Counted from the first letter of the stretch, positions 25,273-37,047 are shown. The stretch: 64,000 bases of DNA from Artemia franciscana (GCF_032884065.1 NC_088881.1:9451008-9515007), one strand, 5' to 3'. Numbers and translations are program-made. The notes: a model not told the origin generated them from the sequence alone.

Positions 25273-25440
25273 TTTGTGTTCATTGGTTGTGTAATCATAT
25301 TTCTTCATTTATGACATTAAGATTAGATTAGTGTTTTTTTTTTTGGTGCTTTCTTTTTTATGTCATGTAGTTTTAGTTTAGCATATACTGTGAAATACCT
25401 TGTTTGGTTTACTCACGAATAAATACTTACTTACTTACTG

Positions 25441-26865
25441 TCATCATTGTAATCGCTTTTCTCGTGAATCTTGTAGAAGAAAAGCCTCACTCTGATTATC
25501 GACTTGGTCGATCTCCAGTGAAAAATTCAATATTTTACTTTGTTAATGAAGTGCTAATGATATTTGAGAAGTTGACTGTTTTTTTTTCAGATATGTAAAC
25601 ATCTTTAAATTGTTTAACTATTTATGTCAAGATGATCGGTGATCCATTAGATGATAACTTTAAATAATGTTTGTAATTACTAAATTATTTAGCCAACTAG
25701 CACAATAAACTAAAATAAACAATTGAATAAATAAAGTAAGATAAATAGCTGAAACAAAGTATAATAACCGAAAAACAGAATTTTCCACTTGGCTTTTTTT
25801 TTTTTTTTTTTCTTTTCTTCTTCCACAAAATACTTCGATGTTTTATGCAGCTCTTACAAAACAAGTGATATCATTGCAAATACATCGCTTTAAGATGTAA
25901 AGAGCTTAACTTGTATTTCTAAAACAAGGAATATTCTGGATTTATTATTTATAACACACATTTCTGTCGTTTCATACTCCGCGTGATTTAACGGTAGCAC
26001 AAGACTACACAAATGAGTTGAAATGAACACACCCATCAGCTACTAAGAAAAACAATGAGAACTACATCTTTTCTTAAAAAGCTACGTTTTTTTTTTTCTT
26101 TTTTTTTTTTTTTTGCAGGGTAAACCATTCTGCTCCGTGCAATTCCATCGTCCACACCCTAGTACTATGGTGCCTCTAAGATTCAAAAATGGACCCATGT
26201 ATTGTCCTATTTGTCCATAATTAGTACCACCATACATATATTCGCTTTGTTTTGGAATGGCAATAATCGCCAGGCACTGTATGCCAAACTTATTCTCATC
26301 CTCAGTTCAACGATTCGTCTCATAACTAAACCAATTTGTAGGGGATTTACTTCAGGCTGAGGAGGGGAAGGGGGCTTTGATCTTAGTTTTATTTCTTATG
26401 CAAATGCCTCAGAGATTTTAAGCAGCAGTTTTACACTAAAATCGTCTTCTCCGAGAGCAAAAAAGAGGGCTACGTGTTGATATTTAAAAAGTGGAAATCG
26501 TTTTTAGCATTAGGATTCAGCAAATTCTAATCCTGTCCTTGAAGGTATTATAATCAGGCGGTTCCAGTCCCTGCGATCAAGTGCGGTAGACCCCAATATG
26601 AATACTGGCTTGGTGCCTGAATCAAACCGTTAATCTATACATTTGACATATGAGAAACATTTCATATCCATACGGTCATTCGATTAATTTATTAAATAAA
26701 ACTTTATAACCTCAACTCTTCTGCAATTCACTGCATATCGTTTTTGTGGAAAATGATATCCCACACACACACACACATATATATGTCAAATCATATTTAT
26801 GTGTGTATTAATCTTTGTATTTGTTAGTAAAAGACCCCTCGTTAATGTTTTCACTTTATAATTCT

Positions 26866-26913
<48 letters not shown>

Positions 26914-28389
26914 CGTTGATTTTTGTAACTATGAAACGACGGAAATGTCATAGTTAGACATATATTTTAAAAGAGAAACCTTTTAACTTTGAAGCCCTAA
27001 ATTCATCTCCTCTCCAAGTATTTCCTAATTTCTTTTCTAATCATCTTTTAGAAGTTGACGAGGGAATTGTTTTTGTTCTTGTTGGAAAGTGCAGTAAAAT
27101 GTATCCTTGTTGAAGGAAAATGTCTGAAGTAAAATCACTAGAAAGCCATTGTTTAAAAAGAGTATTTTTGTAAAAATACTTGGGCAGTAACTATGGTTAT
27201 GCAATGGCATCTTTGTGTATTCTCCTTTTTGAGATCGCAAGCGATAGATGAGAATGGTATTTTTAGTAAAAAAGGTAATTAATAGAAAAAAGAAAGCTGG
27301 CTAATTAAAAAAAAAAAAATGGGAAAAAAAGAAAGATCTTTGTATATACATGGTATAACCTTGCCAAATTGTGATTAGCTTCTCTCTTCTGTTTTTTTTC
27401 TAAAACAACTTCAGTTTTTCTCTAAAATGTGTTGTTTGTTATTAAATTTAGGCTCTTACAGGAGTGGAGATACGTATTCGTATTCGGTTTTGTATTTGAA
27501 TTTAAGGTCACTATTTGGGAAAAGGTGTCTTCACGGAGGCAAACCTTCGATTCACTTCTGCTTCGAATCAAAGCTGAAAAAACGAAACCAAAGCAATTGA
27601 TATTTAACGCTTGGCTTGGCTTCACTGTCAACAAAGTTTCAGTCAAAGAATATTGTTAAGGCTGTTTTGGGTTTGACTCAAAAATTAACCCAGCGACGGG
27701 TCTCCAAGTCTTTTTGATTTTTGGCGTCAATTGGGGGAACAGGGGAATATTGACTTTTCCCTAGAGTTTGAAAAATATTCTTTTTCTGGTATTTTTATTG
27801 AAAAATCGCCGAAAAAGGCTTTTTTGGTACTTTCATTTCTTTCTTTTTTGTCAAAAAGAGATAAAACGGCGAAATTCCCCGTCCTCGGTTTGATTTTGAA
27901 AATTCCCTTTTGTCATACAATGTAATATGTTTTTATATTATGCTTTTGCGTTTTTGCAGTTTGTGTTTTGCAAAAACAAAATTTTTTCGAAGACTGCGGA
28001 ATAATTGGTTCCTTCGTTGTTTTTTTGTTTGTTTCTTCGTTTGTTTACAAAGTAATAATGAGGGTCCCTAAGAAAGGGGGACGAAAGGGGTTTTTTACCC
28101 TTCCCCTGCCTCTCATGCACCACAAATAAACAACAAAAAAGCAAAATTCAAAAAACAAAAAAACAAATTCAGAGAAGTGGCGCCCATGAAAGTGACTACT
28201 GGCGCCCATGCAAGCCCAGTTATCGTCTGCAACATCCCTGCAGGATTGTCACACTTAAAGGTTTGTTACTAGGTCTTTGGTGTATTTTCCTGTAGCACTT
28301 TCTAGTGAAAAAATGCACTGCCTATTTTGAGTATTTCTGGAATTTTTAGTCTTGCGTGTGTGCTTTTTGGATTCAAAAGTCCGCGAAGT
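25441..28389. other. RARS2 intron, simple repeats only
   Basis: No element recognised. Contains T-runs at about 25796-25812 and 26088-26114, a short (CA)n(TA)n at 26762-26784, and an A-run at 26870-26911. Open frames of 60-80 codons show no motif. Confidence 0.5.
26870..26911 (+). repeat. poly(A) run, 42 nt
   Basis: Uninterrupted A-run. No polyadenylation signal or recognisable retroposed gene precedes it. Confidence 0.95.
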
Positions 28390-28394
28390 TGCAC

Positions 28395-29035
28395 TTGAAT
28401 TTTCTTTAAAAGGAAAATTAGAAGTTGTTTAAAGCAAAACCTTTTGAGCTGAAAAGCCAAATCTTTCTCCAAATTTTCTCCAAAAGGAAAAAATAGAAAC
28501 TCTTTAAAGCAAAACCTTTTGACCTGAAAAGTAAAACCTTGCTCCAAATTTTCTTCATAAGGAAAAATAGAAGCGTTTTGAAGTAAAATCGTTTGAGCTG
28601 AAAAGCAAAACCTTTCTCCAAATTATCTCCAAAGGAAAAATAAAAGCTCTTTAAAGCAAAATCGTTTGAGCTGAAAAGCAAAACCTTTCTCCAAATTATC
28701 TCCAAAGGAAAAATAAAAGCTCTTTAAAGCAAAACCTTTGAGCTAAAAAATAAAACCAATCTCAAAATTTTCTCCAAGAGGAAAAATAGAAGCTCTTTAA
28801 AGCGAAACCTTTTGAGCTGAAAAGCAAAATGTTTCTCCAAATTTTCTAAAATGAAAAATAGAACCTCTTTAACGCAAAATCTTTTGAGCCGAAAAGCAAT
28901 ACCTTTCTTCAAATTTTCTCCAAAAATAAAATAGAAGCTCTTTAAAGCAAAACCTTTTGACCTGAAAAGCAAAACCTTTCTTCAAATTTTCTCCATAAAG
29001 AAAAATAGAAGTTCTTTAAAGAAAAACCTTTTGAG
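28395..29035. repeat. tandem minisatellite, ~73-bp unit, about 9 copies
   Basis: 'CTTTAAAGCAAAACCTTTTG' followed by 'AGCTGAAAAGCAAAACC' and 'TTTCTCCAAATTTTCTCC' recurs every 72-75 bp. The period creates overlapping open frames on the minus strand rich in F and K; they are by-products of the repeat. Confidence 0.9.
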
Positions 29036-29485
29036 AAAGCTGAAATTGATTCTATAGTTCTAAGAAAAAATCCAAATAAAAATCAACTTGATTATGCTGT
29101 CATTTTTATATTTTTCGTTTATCCAGGGATTTTGATTTTCATTAGTGATTTGGTTTATCTTTGGAAATGGCAACCCTTTGGAAAAAACTTTTTTGTAAAA
29201 ACTCTAGTAAAATATAAGTCATTTCCCCAACTCAGGAATATTAATTTCTTAGCATTGTGGCAAATAACTAGTTTTTCATAATTTTGGTGTTTCTTGTGAT
29301 GCATGCATTGCAATAAAGACGGATTACATTAACAATCAAACGGATATAACAATATGGTTTGTACTGCCTTAGTACTGCCATGATGGTTTATACACAGTTC
29401 TGAATCTTAGAGCTGTGTATTATTTTATTTATATCTGAAGTTTATATCTTTGAATTGTACCAAGGTCATTCCTTCTATATTTCAG
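29036..29485. other. intron end with acceptor of RARS2 exon 2
   Basis: Unremarkable intron sequence ending in the acceptor TATATTTCAG at 29476-29485. Confidence 0.6.
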
Positions 29486-29643
29486 AGTCAAGGTGACACC
29501 GGTGTTAAGCTACAATATACTCATAGTCGTTTATGCAGCTTAAAGAAGAACAGTGGCATTGCCAGCATTCCCCCATCAAGTGCAATCAACTTTAGCAGCC
29601 TTATAGAAGAAGAAGCAATCAATCTAGTGAGACATCTTTTAAG
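29486..29643 (+). CDS. RARS2: mitochondrial arginyl-tRNA synthetase, exon (start of anticodon-binding domain)
   Basis: The exon follows acceptor TATATTTCAG, starts in phase 0 and ends AAG|GTAAGC in phase 2. It opens with SQGDTGVKLQYTHSRLCSL and ends EEAINLVRHLL. From memory, human RARS2 has SRGDTGVFLQYTHARLHSL and ILQHLLR at the same places, whereas cytosolic ArgRS has a clearly different sequence here. This supports the mitochondrial enzyme. The GDTG...QYTH.R segment links the catalytic core to the DALR anticodon-binding helix bundle. It fits in phase with the exon at 9695-9819 and the exon at 37048. Confidence 0.9.
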
Positions 29644-30009
29644 GTAAGCTTTCTATTTTAGTCTCTTGGCTTTCTTGACAGGGAATTAAATTCTCCTTTT
29701 TTAGAAGATGGAATCCAATTTAAAAGCAAGGGGAAAATTTGGACATTCAATCAGACTGAGTAAGATTGTACTTTTAACTAATTGTTTGAAGAGAAATGAT
29801 CCTACAGGTACATAATTGAACTTCTAATAGTACTGAATGAATTAAAAAAAATAAAAAGTAACTGGAAATTTCAGTGTTCATTGGAAATTAAAATGTAAAT
29901 GGGATTTAATCAGAATCAAATTTATTCAGACTTGTCGAGAGGTACGAACAATATTCCTCGAGAGGCAGTGTAATACTTGTGTCCTTGGGCCAATGATTCC
30001 AAATCAGCC
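29644..30009. other. RARS2 intron, nothing recognised
   Basis: Starts with donor GTAAGC. AT-rich, no element recognised. Confidence 0.5.
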
Positions 30010-30420
30010 TATTTAAAACAAAAACTTCATAGGCAATTTTTAGTACAAAGGTTAATATGTTAACTCTTGGCGAAATCTGATTGGCGAAAAACTTCATAGA
30101 CAAGTTTTAGTACAAAGGTTAATATGTTAACTCTTGGCGAAATCTGATTGGCGAAAAACATCATACACAAGTTTAGTACAAAGATTAATTTCTTAACTCT
30201 TGGTGAAATCCGATTGGCGAAAAACTTCATGGGCAATTTTTAGTACAAAGGTTAATATGTTAACTCTTGGCGAAATCTGATTGGCGGAAAACTTCATAGA
30301 AATTTTTTAGTACAAAGGTTAACTTACTAACTCTTGGCGAAATCTGATTGGCAAAAAACTTCATAGACAAGTTTTAGTACAAAGGTTAATATAATAACAA
30401 TTGGCGAAATCCGATTGTGA
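30010..30420. repeat. tandem repeat, ~68-bp unit, about 6 copies
   Basis: 'TTAGTACAAAGGTTAATATG', 'TTAACTCTTGGCGAAATC' and 'TGATTGGCGAAAAACTTCAT' recur every 65-69 bp with few differences. Confidence 0.9.
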
Positions 30421-30930
30421 TCAATCTCATATTGTTACTACCCTGCTCATGACTACACTTTTAGCGTTTGCCCCTACTGCTGCTATTCTGGCCAAGACTA
30501 CCCGTATGACGGTTATTCCTAACGCCACTATTCACACCATGACTATTCTAAGCAAGAATGTACCACAATTACTCCTACCCTGCCTACTGAACTAATCATA
30601 CCATAAATATCCCGACCTTTGATATTCCCTTATCGATTGCTTCTACCACCACTGTTCTGAGTACGAATACCCGAGTACGAATACCCGTTTCTTTGGAGGC
30701 TATTCTTACCACAACTATTCATGCTATGACTATTCTAAACACGACTCTACTGTAATTACTCCCACTTTGACTGCTTCTAGTACTTATACCATCACTACTC
30801 TGACCATGACTTTTACCTCAACGCTTGTTCCTATCACCATAGTTCCGATCACGGATTCCGTGATAGTGTTTTTTCTTGGACGGCTTTCTCTCCCACGAAT
30901 GCTCATACCATAACTATTTTAAACAAAATT
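30421..30930. repeat. cryptic degenerate repeat rich in ACT/ACC words
   Basis: Two related blocks (about 30526-30605 and 30715-30795) share 'CCATGACTATTCTAA.CA' and 'ATTACTCC', about 190 bp apart. The whole stretch is unusually poor in G and rich in ACTAC/ATTCT words. Open frames show low-complexity T/L-rich protein and no domain. Confidence 0.5.
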
Positions 30931-31153
30931 ATACCCTAGCTGAAAATCACTAATTCAAATTACATGTTATAATTTGTTATTGTAATTTAAGCTATACTTG
31001 ATTCAAAATCACTTGTTCGCCCGTGAGTCCAAGCAAATTGAGTCCCTTTTTGCATACAAGTTCAGTGGACATTGTCCGTCATGAGACAACCCAAAAATCT
31101 CTATTCTCCCGTAGTTCTCTATGACTAAATTTTCAACTAAATAAGCCCTTATC

Positions 31154-31475
31154 AGTAGTATAGTAATTGCCGGTTCTGCCTCACCTAGATCACCACTGTC
31201 AATTCACATTATTTTCTGTTCATTTTACATCATTTTAACATCAAATCTTGCAAATTTTGAACATTTTCCATTCCTACATTCAAAATGAAAACAGATACTT
31301 GGAAATCAAATTTGGTCTCATTTTTATATTTTTTCACAATGTGAACACGGACTCTAGGCCCCACCTTGATCACCCCATCTTTTTACCCTATTTTCAATTG
31401 CATTCACACTAATTTAAACGGAAATTTCCAACATTTTTACTATTTCCCATCCCGAGCTTTAAGATCAAAACAGAA
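31154..31475 (+). repeat. left terminal inverted repeat
   Basis: Inverted match to about 33440-33768, roughly 80% identical by eye. Confidence 0.85.
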
Positions 31476-31698
31476 GCTTTAAAATCAAAACCGCTTCACC
31501 TTTTAAATTAATAGTAATAGCGAGTTTATTTCCGTGTTTAGTTTTTATACGTTTCATTGCTTTAATTGCATATTCCGTTCCAGTCCCTAAATCTTCTTTA
31601 ATTATATTTTGGTTATATTTATTTTCAATTTTCGTTTCGCCTGAAAGTTTCGCCCATTTATTAGTTGATGATTTTATTACACAAAATTTCCAAATCAA
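31465..31698 (-). pseudogene. small conserved ORF, left copy, function unknown
   Basis: The minus-strand frame contains 'KEDLGTGTEYAIKAMKRIKT' and 'LAITINLKGEAV'. It is homologous to the + strand ORF at 33029-33358 ('KEDLDIGVEYIIKRMEWVTT', 'VIIIDFKGEMV'). The pattern (short strand-rich protein, 'Y.I..M..I.TK.G....') recalls small nucleic-acid-binding OB-fold-like proteins of virus-like elements, but that is memory-based inference. It runs into the inverted repeat at its end, so the C-terminus may be lost. Confidence 0.45.
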
Positions 31699-31768
31699 AA
31701 ATAATTTATATCAATTTACTATCATTGACTTCCATGATTGCTTTTCTTTCTGAAAGCAGGTAATTCAT

Positions 31769-32780
31769 CTAAAAAAGTTTAATTTCTATATCAGCAGTTG
31801 ATCCACTTCGATGAATATTTGATTCATTCTTTGAAATATCAAAACGAAATAAAGAATACACTCTTTTAAAATCATTGTAATTCACAATTGTTCCACTATC
31901 AACACTTTCATGTTTATATCCTAACTGTAAAAGTCGTTGATCAGCGTTTTTCATTATTATCACTGAAATGAGCTGCCCGTTCCTAATCCAGCTTCTAATT
32001 GAGTCGCAATGGTCAAACTGGGATTTAATACTGGTAACATCCATGATAATTACATTACATCTACTTAAAAATTTTGACCTCCAGGTTTTTTAATCATATT
32101 GGAAAAATCGTTTCTTCTTAACATAATTTTATGTGTAACGCCCCTAAAAACTTGATTAATATCTTGACAAAATCCAAACAGTCGTGATAGTGGTAAATAC
32201 ATACTAACCGCGTGACTTTCTTTGTTTTATTCAATCTTTTAAATAAACCAATATTAAAAATGTTATTTCGTTTTTTTTTGTAATAGTCCCACAACATGCT
32301 GCAAAAGATGTAAAAGAACTTTCAGACTTGTTTTTTGCTTTAAAGGAATCAATGGATTGGGTTTTATCTTTATACCAAAACATATTAGTAGCTGTGCTTC
32401 CACTATAGTCCTCTGAAAATTATAATAAATTTTTAACACTAGTCGTTATACCTACATAATCAATACTTTCAATTCATTTTCCATTAATAATATATTCAGC
32501 ATTTCTGAAAAAATTTAATCCATTATTTGTTTAAACTAGATTCATCATTATTTCGCGTATATGTTCAGTCCAATCGTGTTATTTTCACTTTTGCATAAAG
32601 GTAACTATCACTTGGAAGAATCCAAGATTTCACATCTTTTAAAATGAAATTACAATTTAATTGTTGAAATAAATTCACATTGTTTTCTCTAATTTCTGTA
32701 TATTCATATTTGGTTGTAGAATCATCAATAATAGGATTTTCAAATATTTCCCAATAAGAAGCAACAACTTGATTCACTGC
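31769..32780 (-). pseudogene. degenerate ORF of an uncharacterised, possibly virus-derived protein
   Basis: Read on the minus strand in several frames from 32780 down to 31769. Recognisable pieces in order: 'DVKSWILPSDSYLYAKVKIT' near 32600, 'NNGLNFFRNAEYIINGK' near 32500, 'YLPLSRLFGFCQDINQVFRG' near 32160 and 'NADQRLLQLGYKHESVDSG' near 31900. Several frameshifts and stops break it. I recall this combination of motifs from repeated uncharacterised proteins in cnidarian and aphid genomes; a capsid role is possible but not shown. I do not attempt to rejoin the frames. Confidence 0.5.
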
Positions 32781-33028
32781 AATTTATTACGGAAAAAGTT
32801 ATTAAATAAATTTTAAAAGATTTTCAAACAGTGGAGGTGGATCTTCGATTGTCATTGAGGGTAGACGTAGGGCAAGTCTTAGTCCCTTCTCTAAAATCGT
32901 GACATCCAATAAGACTTTTTTCGGTTGATCAAGGTGTTTATAGAAATAGCTCTTATTATTTGAAACTATATCTTTTTAAAAGAAAAATTATTTCTGAGTC
33001 TGAAAATTAGTTTAATAAAATTATTTAC

Positions 33029-33358
33029 TAATAAATGGAGAAACTTTTAAGCGAAATGGAAATGGAAATATATATAATCGAACTATTAAGAAAGAAGATT
33101 TAGACATTGGAGTGGAATACATAATTAAAAGAATGGAATGGGTTACAACTAAATATAGAAAGAAAACCGTTATCATTATTGATTTTAAAGGTGAAATGGT
33201 TGATCTATTTGCACCTAAGTGTTCTGATTCTAAAGCAGCTTATTTTGAAAAGAAATTAAAAAAAATTTAGATAAAGGTATGAATTTAAAGGTTATTGGAA
33301 GATAAATAAAGATAGTAAAAATTATTTAGATATTGATGTCGAACTATCCACTAAATAA
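33029..33358 (+). pseudogene. small conserved ORF, right copy, function unknown
   Basis: The + strand frame has 'TIKKEDLDIGVEYIIKRM' and 'KTVIIIDFKGEMVDLFAPK', then a frameshift near 33270 and a tail 'NYLDIDVELST'. It is the inverted homologue of 31465-31698, clearly related at protein level and less so at DNA level. The two copies therefore diverged for some time rather than arising by a recent inversion. No ATG in a good position was identified. Confidence 0.45.
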
Positions 33359-33439
33359 TAAATCATATTAAATTGTTACATTTTATCAGTAGTATAGGAA
33401 AAATGGAATATAATTAAACACTTATTTCACAAATTCTCA

Positions 33440-33768
33440 TTTCTCAAGACCTGTTTTGATCTTAAAGCTCAGGATGCGAAATTTTAAAAATACTGGAAAT
33501 TTTCATTTAAAATGGTGTGAATTCAATCGAAAATGGGTTAAATTGATGGGGTGATCTAGGTTGGGCCTAGAAACCGTGTTCTCATTGCGAAAAAGTATAA
33601 AAATGAGTGGAAATTTGATTCCCAATGACCTGTTTTCACTTTGAACATAGGGATGGAAAACTTCGAAATTTGCTACATTTGATGTTAAAATGATGTAAAA
33701 TAAACTGAAAATGATATAAATTGATGGGGTGATCTAGGTGAGGCAGAATCGATAATTACTATACTACT
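33440..33768 (-). repeat. right terminal inverted repeat
   Basis: Inverted match to 31154-31475. The words 'GATGGGGTGATCTAGGT' occur twice within this arm (33537 and 33723), as their inverses do in the left arm, so each arm has internal repetition. Confidence 0.85.
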
Positions 33769-33819
33769 TTTATCAAAGTTTTTTACGACCATCCCTGCTA
33801 TACGAATTGGGCCAAAGAA

Positions 33820-33905
33820 ATACAAAATAAAACTTAGTAAACCCATTTGTATGTTTAAGTGTAGTAAACACATTTGTATGTTTAAACATAGTAAACACGC
33901 GCTTT
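33820..33905. repeat. short tandem repeat, ~28-bp unit, 3 copies
   Basis: 'TAGTAAAC.CATTTGTATGTT' occurs back to back, then a partial third copy. Lies just outside the TIR element. Confidence 0.8.
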
Positions 33906-36030
33906 GTTTAGTCAACTTAAGCGCATTAAACCTAATTGACAAGGATTATTTATTACCAATAGAGCTTCATCAAACAAAATAATGAAGTAGTTTTTTAATT
34001 TCCGGTTTCAGTTTTTAAATAGCTCATTTCTATCTGAAATCATTGCTATGGCTTTGTCTTCTCTTAAATTAATTCACATTCTTCATGTAGGTCACGAAAT
34101 TCGTTTGGATTCTACTCGAAACCCTTCTTTATTGTCCCAGAAAGTTCCCTCTTTTGGTCAAGCGGTCTTTTAATTTCCAGTGAATGGACCTCTTAACAGT
34201 AATAAATGCCCTCTCTTTCTCCCAAAAGGTTTCTTAGATACTTATCAATATGAACCTGTCTTTATTAGAGGCTGCCCTACTGCTTTCTCCGGAGAAGTGA
34301 AGAAATGTTATATTAAATATTCTTGTATGGTAAGGGGAAATCTTAACGGTTGTATTGACTTACGATTTGTTAAACTGAGTAGTAATTCGGTCATTTTGTA
34401 AGCACTTGTGCCCCAAAGACATAAAACAAGCACAAACTCCCCGCGTTTCAGATACGATGCCTTACCACACCGTATGTTATCCTTCACCATATCACCGCAC
34501 CATATCATTTGCACCGACCTTATGATATCGGGTTTTTAACTGTCATTACCAACACTGCTTAGAACGCCACTGCATGAGTCATGTTTTAATAGTTAATAAG
34601 GGGATTGTCTAAAGCCTTAACGCCATTCCCTCTTTTTTTGTATTCAATTGATTGTTTAGTTAGTTTCTCGTAGCTTTCATATAGTACAGTTACAAATTAA
34701 AGGCAAACTTATCGTTCTATGTGTCTGTTTATTGTTTCACAAACCCATAGACTGTTAGATCACAGTTGGTTTTACTAAGGGGAGATTTACTCCTATGGTT
34801 TGATATTCTTCAGTAGGAAGAATATCGGAGGTAAGAAAATGTATTCTGGTGTCGGTATGGTCTCGTCTCGTATATACCCCTTTCCCCTGCATGAGGGTGT
34901 AATGTATCAGCCCTTAACTTCAATATATTTTTTCCCTGGCAACAGCAACTAAGGGGGCTTAGGTGTGTAAAAACAATGGTCTCTCATCGTTCCCTGAAAA
35001 TAACACTTAAGGGATGTTGGATTGACAATAACCATGAGGATAACCACGAAGGGAGGGGTTTAAAAAGTTTGGGTGCCAACACATTGCACATCAATCCAGA
35101 ATAGCAGTAGATGGATTGTCACAATAAATATAATTGCATTAAAAAGCTAAGAAGTCATTAACAAAATGCTAGGATACGTTACGTTGCAACAATACGTTAT
35201 GTAAAATAACACTGATGAATGAATAGATAAAAATGTGTGACAAAAGATAGAAAGTATTGTACTGACCCTTATTTCATGCTTCCTCAGAAGGTCTGGACCC
35301 TATAATTTCCGTGAGGTTGGATGAGACATCCGTAAGTGTATGTTGAGCCATGTATTGATTTGTCCTCAACTACGTTTTTCCAATTTGACGATAGTTTGCA
35401 ACGCAGGCTTTTAATTTTGTGAAAGTTTCAATTGGTTTTTGGTAAACATAAATAAATCAGGACAAGCAGCGATGAATCAGAGTTGCAATATAGTACTTTT
35501 GGTCACATGGCTGGCGGAACTAGGGTAGTAACTTCACCCTGTCAAGGCACGAATTAGTTCGATGTTGTTTTTCTTATAGTGCTCCGTCATTTTATTTTTT
35601 TATGAAGGTGGATTTTCCATAAATGATAATAATAGCCTAATAATACTTGGTTCTGATGTCATTTTGTAAAGATCATTGAAGACATGGCTTAATGGTCTAG
35701 AGGAAAATGTTTTCTTTGCTCCGAAGTATTTGAACCATAACCGCTATAATTATGAACTCGGAATTTAATCATACTGGCTTAAACGTTGAATTTTTGTCAA
35801 ATTTCCTAAATTTTGTACATTTTTTATGTGCACACATTTTTGTTGTTGTTTCTTTAACCTACAGTATTTTTTGTCGCAGTTGTTGCGGTTTGAAAAATGG
35901 CGTCGATAAGAGTTTGAATTTTTTTCTACATCGTAAAAAAATTTGGATGTTTTTTAAGTTGAATTTTCATCTTTCATACCACCGTGCCAAAAAATAAAAG
36001 GTTTATGTCATACATGGAAAAAATGAGTTA
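33906..36030. other. RARS2 intron, weak ORF only
   Basis: Mostly unclassified. At 34053-34401 a + strand frame with one internal stop (near 34168) has proline/serine-rich sequence without a motif I know; it may be a transposon remnant. 34420-36030 holds nothing I recognise. Confidence 0.4.
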
Positions 36031-36300
36031 AAAATTGAGTATTTCAGAGCCCTCCCACACATGTTTTAGACATTATTGTATCAATTAGTGCATACAGGTT
36101 CGTCCTTTAGGGAACAGGGGAGTCAATTCACGTAAATGTAGTTTTCGGGGGGAGGGGGTAAAATGTGGAAATTAAGTATTTCAGAGCCCCCCACCCCCCA
36201 CCCACCCCGCATGGTTCAGAAACGACTGTATCAATGCATGCATACATATCTCAGGGGGGCAGAGATGCCAATTCACGAAAATTTGGAGGAGCAAAATGTA
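36030..36300. repeat. tandem duplication, ~140-bp unit
   Basis: 'AAGTATTTCAGAGCCC' occurs near 36040 (as AGTATTTCAGAGCCC) and 36175. Each is followed by ACA/GCATG.TT.AGA and 'TGTATCAAT', and by a G-rich run. The second copy is interrupted by a C-run. Confidence 0.7.
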
Positions 36301-36733
36301 CTTTCAAAATTTGGGGGGACTATTTGTTGTTTTTTGTTAGGGGGAGGTGGATCACAAAAGTTTTTGTATGAGGGAGAGAAATCAATATTAGATGCGTATT
36401 CTTAGAGGGAAGTTTTCTTCTCGTTCTCTGCACCAGTTTAAGACTAAATTGATTCCGCTAGTGGACGTTTATCTGCTGGTCAAAATTGAAGAGGCACATT
36501 TACTCTAAAAAAGGCCGGGGGAACCAAAGAGGACTTGGGAGAAAATATTTCGACACCTCTAGCTAAACATCCATCGATGCATATCAGCACTTATTGTTTT
36601 TGTATGAAAATAAAACGCTATTGTATACCTACACGCCACAATCCTTAGTGACCTTTTTCGCCTTTAATTCCCGAAGAAAAGTCGAATGAAGGATGATTGA
36701 TTGTCGAAGATTGTAGCCTTTGAGAAACCATGT

Positions 36734-36910
36734 TGGGCCAAACGAAAAGTAAATCGTCCCCGAGTGGGGTGGGATGAGGTCGTAAGGAAGGATTTAATGG
36801 GAACTGGAACTTCTTGGGAGCGAGTTAAGAGGTAGGCTTGGTATAGATTAAAATGGAGGAGGAATGTTCGCAGGTGTGTTGGCCCTAGGTGGCTAGGGCC
36901 TATTGGCTAG
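36734..36910 (+). pseudogene. LINE ORF 3' end fragment
   Basis: One frame with a single internal TAG reads 'NRPRVGWDEVVRKDL', 'GTSWERVKR', 'AWYRLKWRRNVRRC' and ends 'RWLGPIG' before a stop. The 'RPR.GW...V..DL...G..W' pattern is the C-terminal signature of many LINE proteins. No RT remains upstream on this strand, so this is a 5'-truncated insertion. It lies about 140 bp before RARS2 exon 3. Confidence 0.65.
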
Positions 36911-37047
36911 GTGGGTGGGTGTTGGCTAGGCTCGACGAATTTCTTTCGTAATTGGGATATTCCTTTTTGGATATTCTATTCTTTCTTCTTTTTTTTGAAC
37001 AGAACCTGGCAGAATAAAATTCTAAGGGAAACTTTTTCTAATTTCAG

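Larger units (their letters stand above)
20960..25440 (+). mobile_element. R1-like LINE, nearly full length
   Basis: A two-ORF non-LTR element: ORF1 with three zinc knuckles, ORF2 with endonuclease, reverse transcriptase and a C-terminal CCHC motif. It ends in an (ACTT)n tail at about 25427-25439. The 5' boundary is not defined; GC-rich sequence at 20960-21060 may be the 5' UTR. Motif style ('CPQGGILSPFLW', 'AYADD', no RNase H domain) points to the R1/LOA side of the I/Jockey group. It sits in the large RARS2 intron in the same orientation as the gene. Confidence 0.85.
31154..33768. mobile_element. 2.6-kb element with ~0.3-kb terminal inverted repeats and mirrored ORFs
   Basis: Outer ends are inverted copies starting AGTAGTATAGTAATT (31154 rightward; 33768 leftward). 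The inverted similarity extends about 310-330 bp into each side (shared words 'CTGCCTCACCTAGATCACC', 'TTTTACATCATTTTAACATC', 'CTTTAAGATCAAAACAG'). TTATC abuts the left end and recurs one base beyond the right end, so a short target duplication is possible. Inside are a broken ORF region on the minus strand (31769-32780) and two homologous small ORFs facing outward on each side. They resemble, from memory, uncharacterised multicopy proteins found in other invertebrate genomes that may derive from a DNA virus or virus-like transposon. The family is not certain. Confidence 0.65.

Noticed and set aside
28302-28972. Overlapping F/K-rich open frames on the minus strand
   Set aside because: They are by-products of the 73-bp minisatellite.
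35685-35750. tRNA-like A-box word (GGCTTAATGGTCTAG)
   Set aside because: The B-box is poor and no acceptor stem is present.
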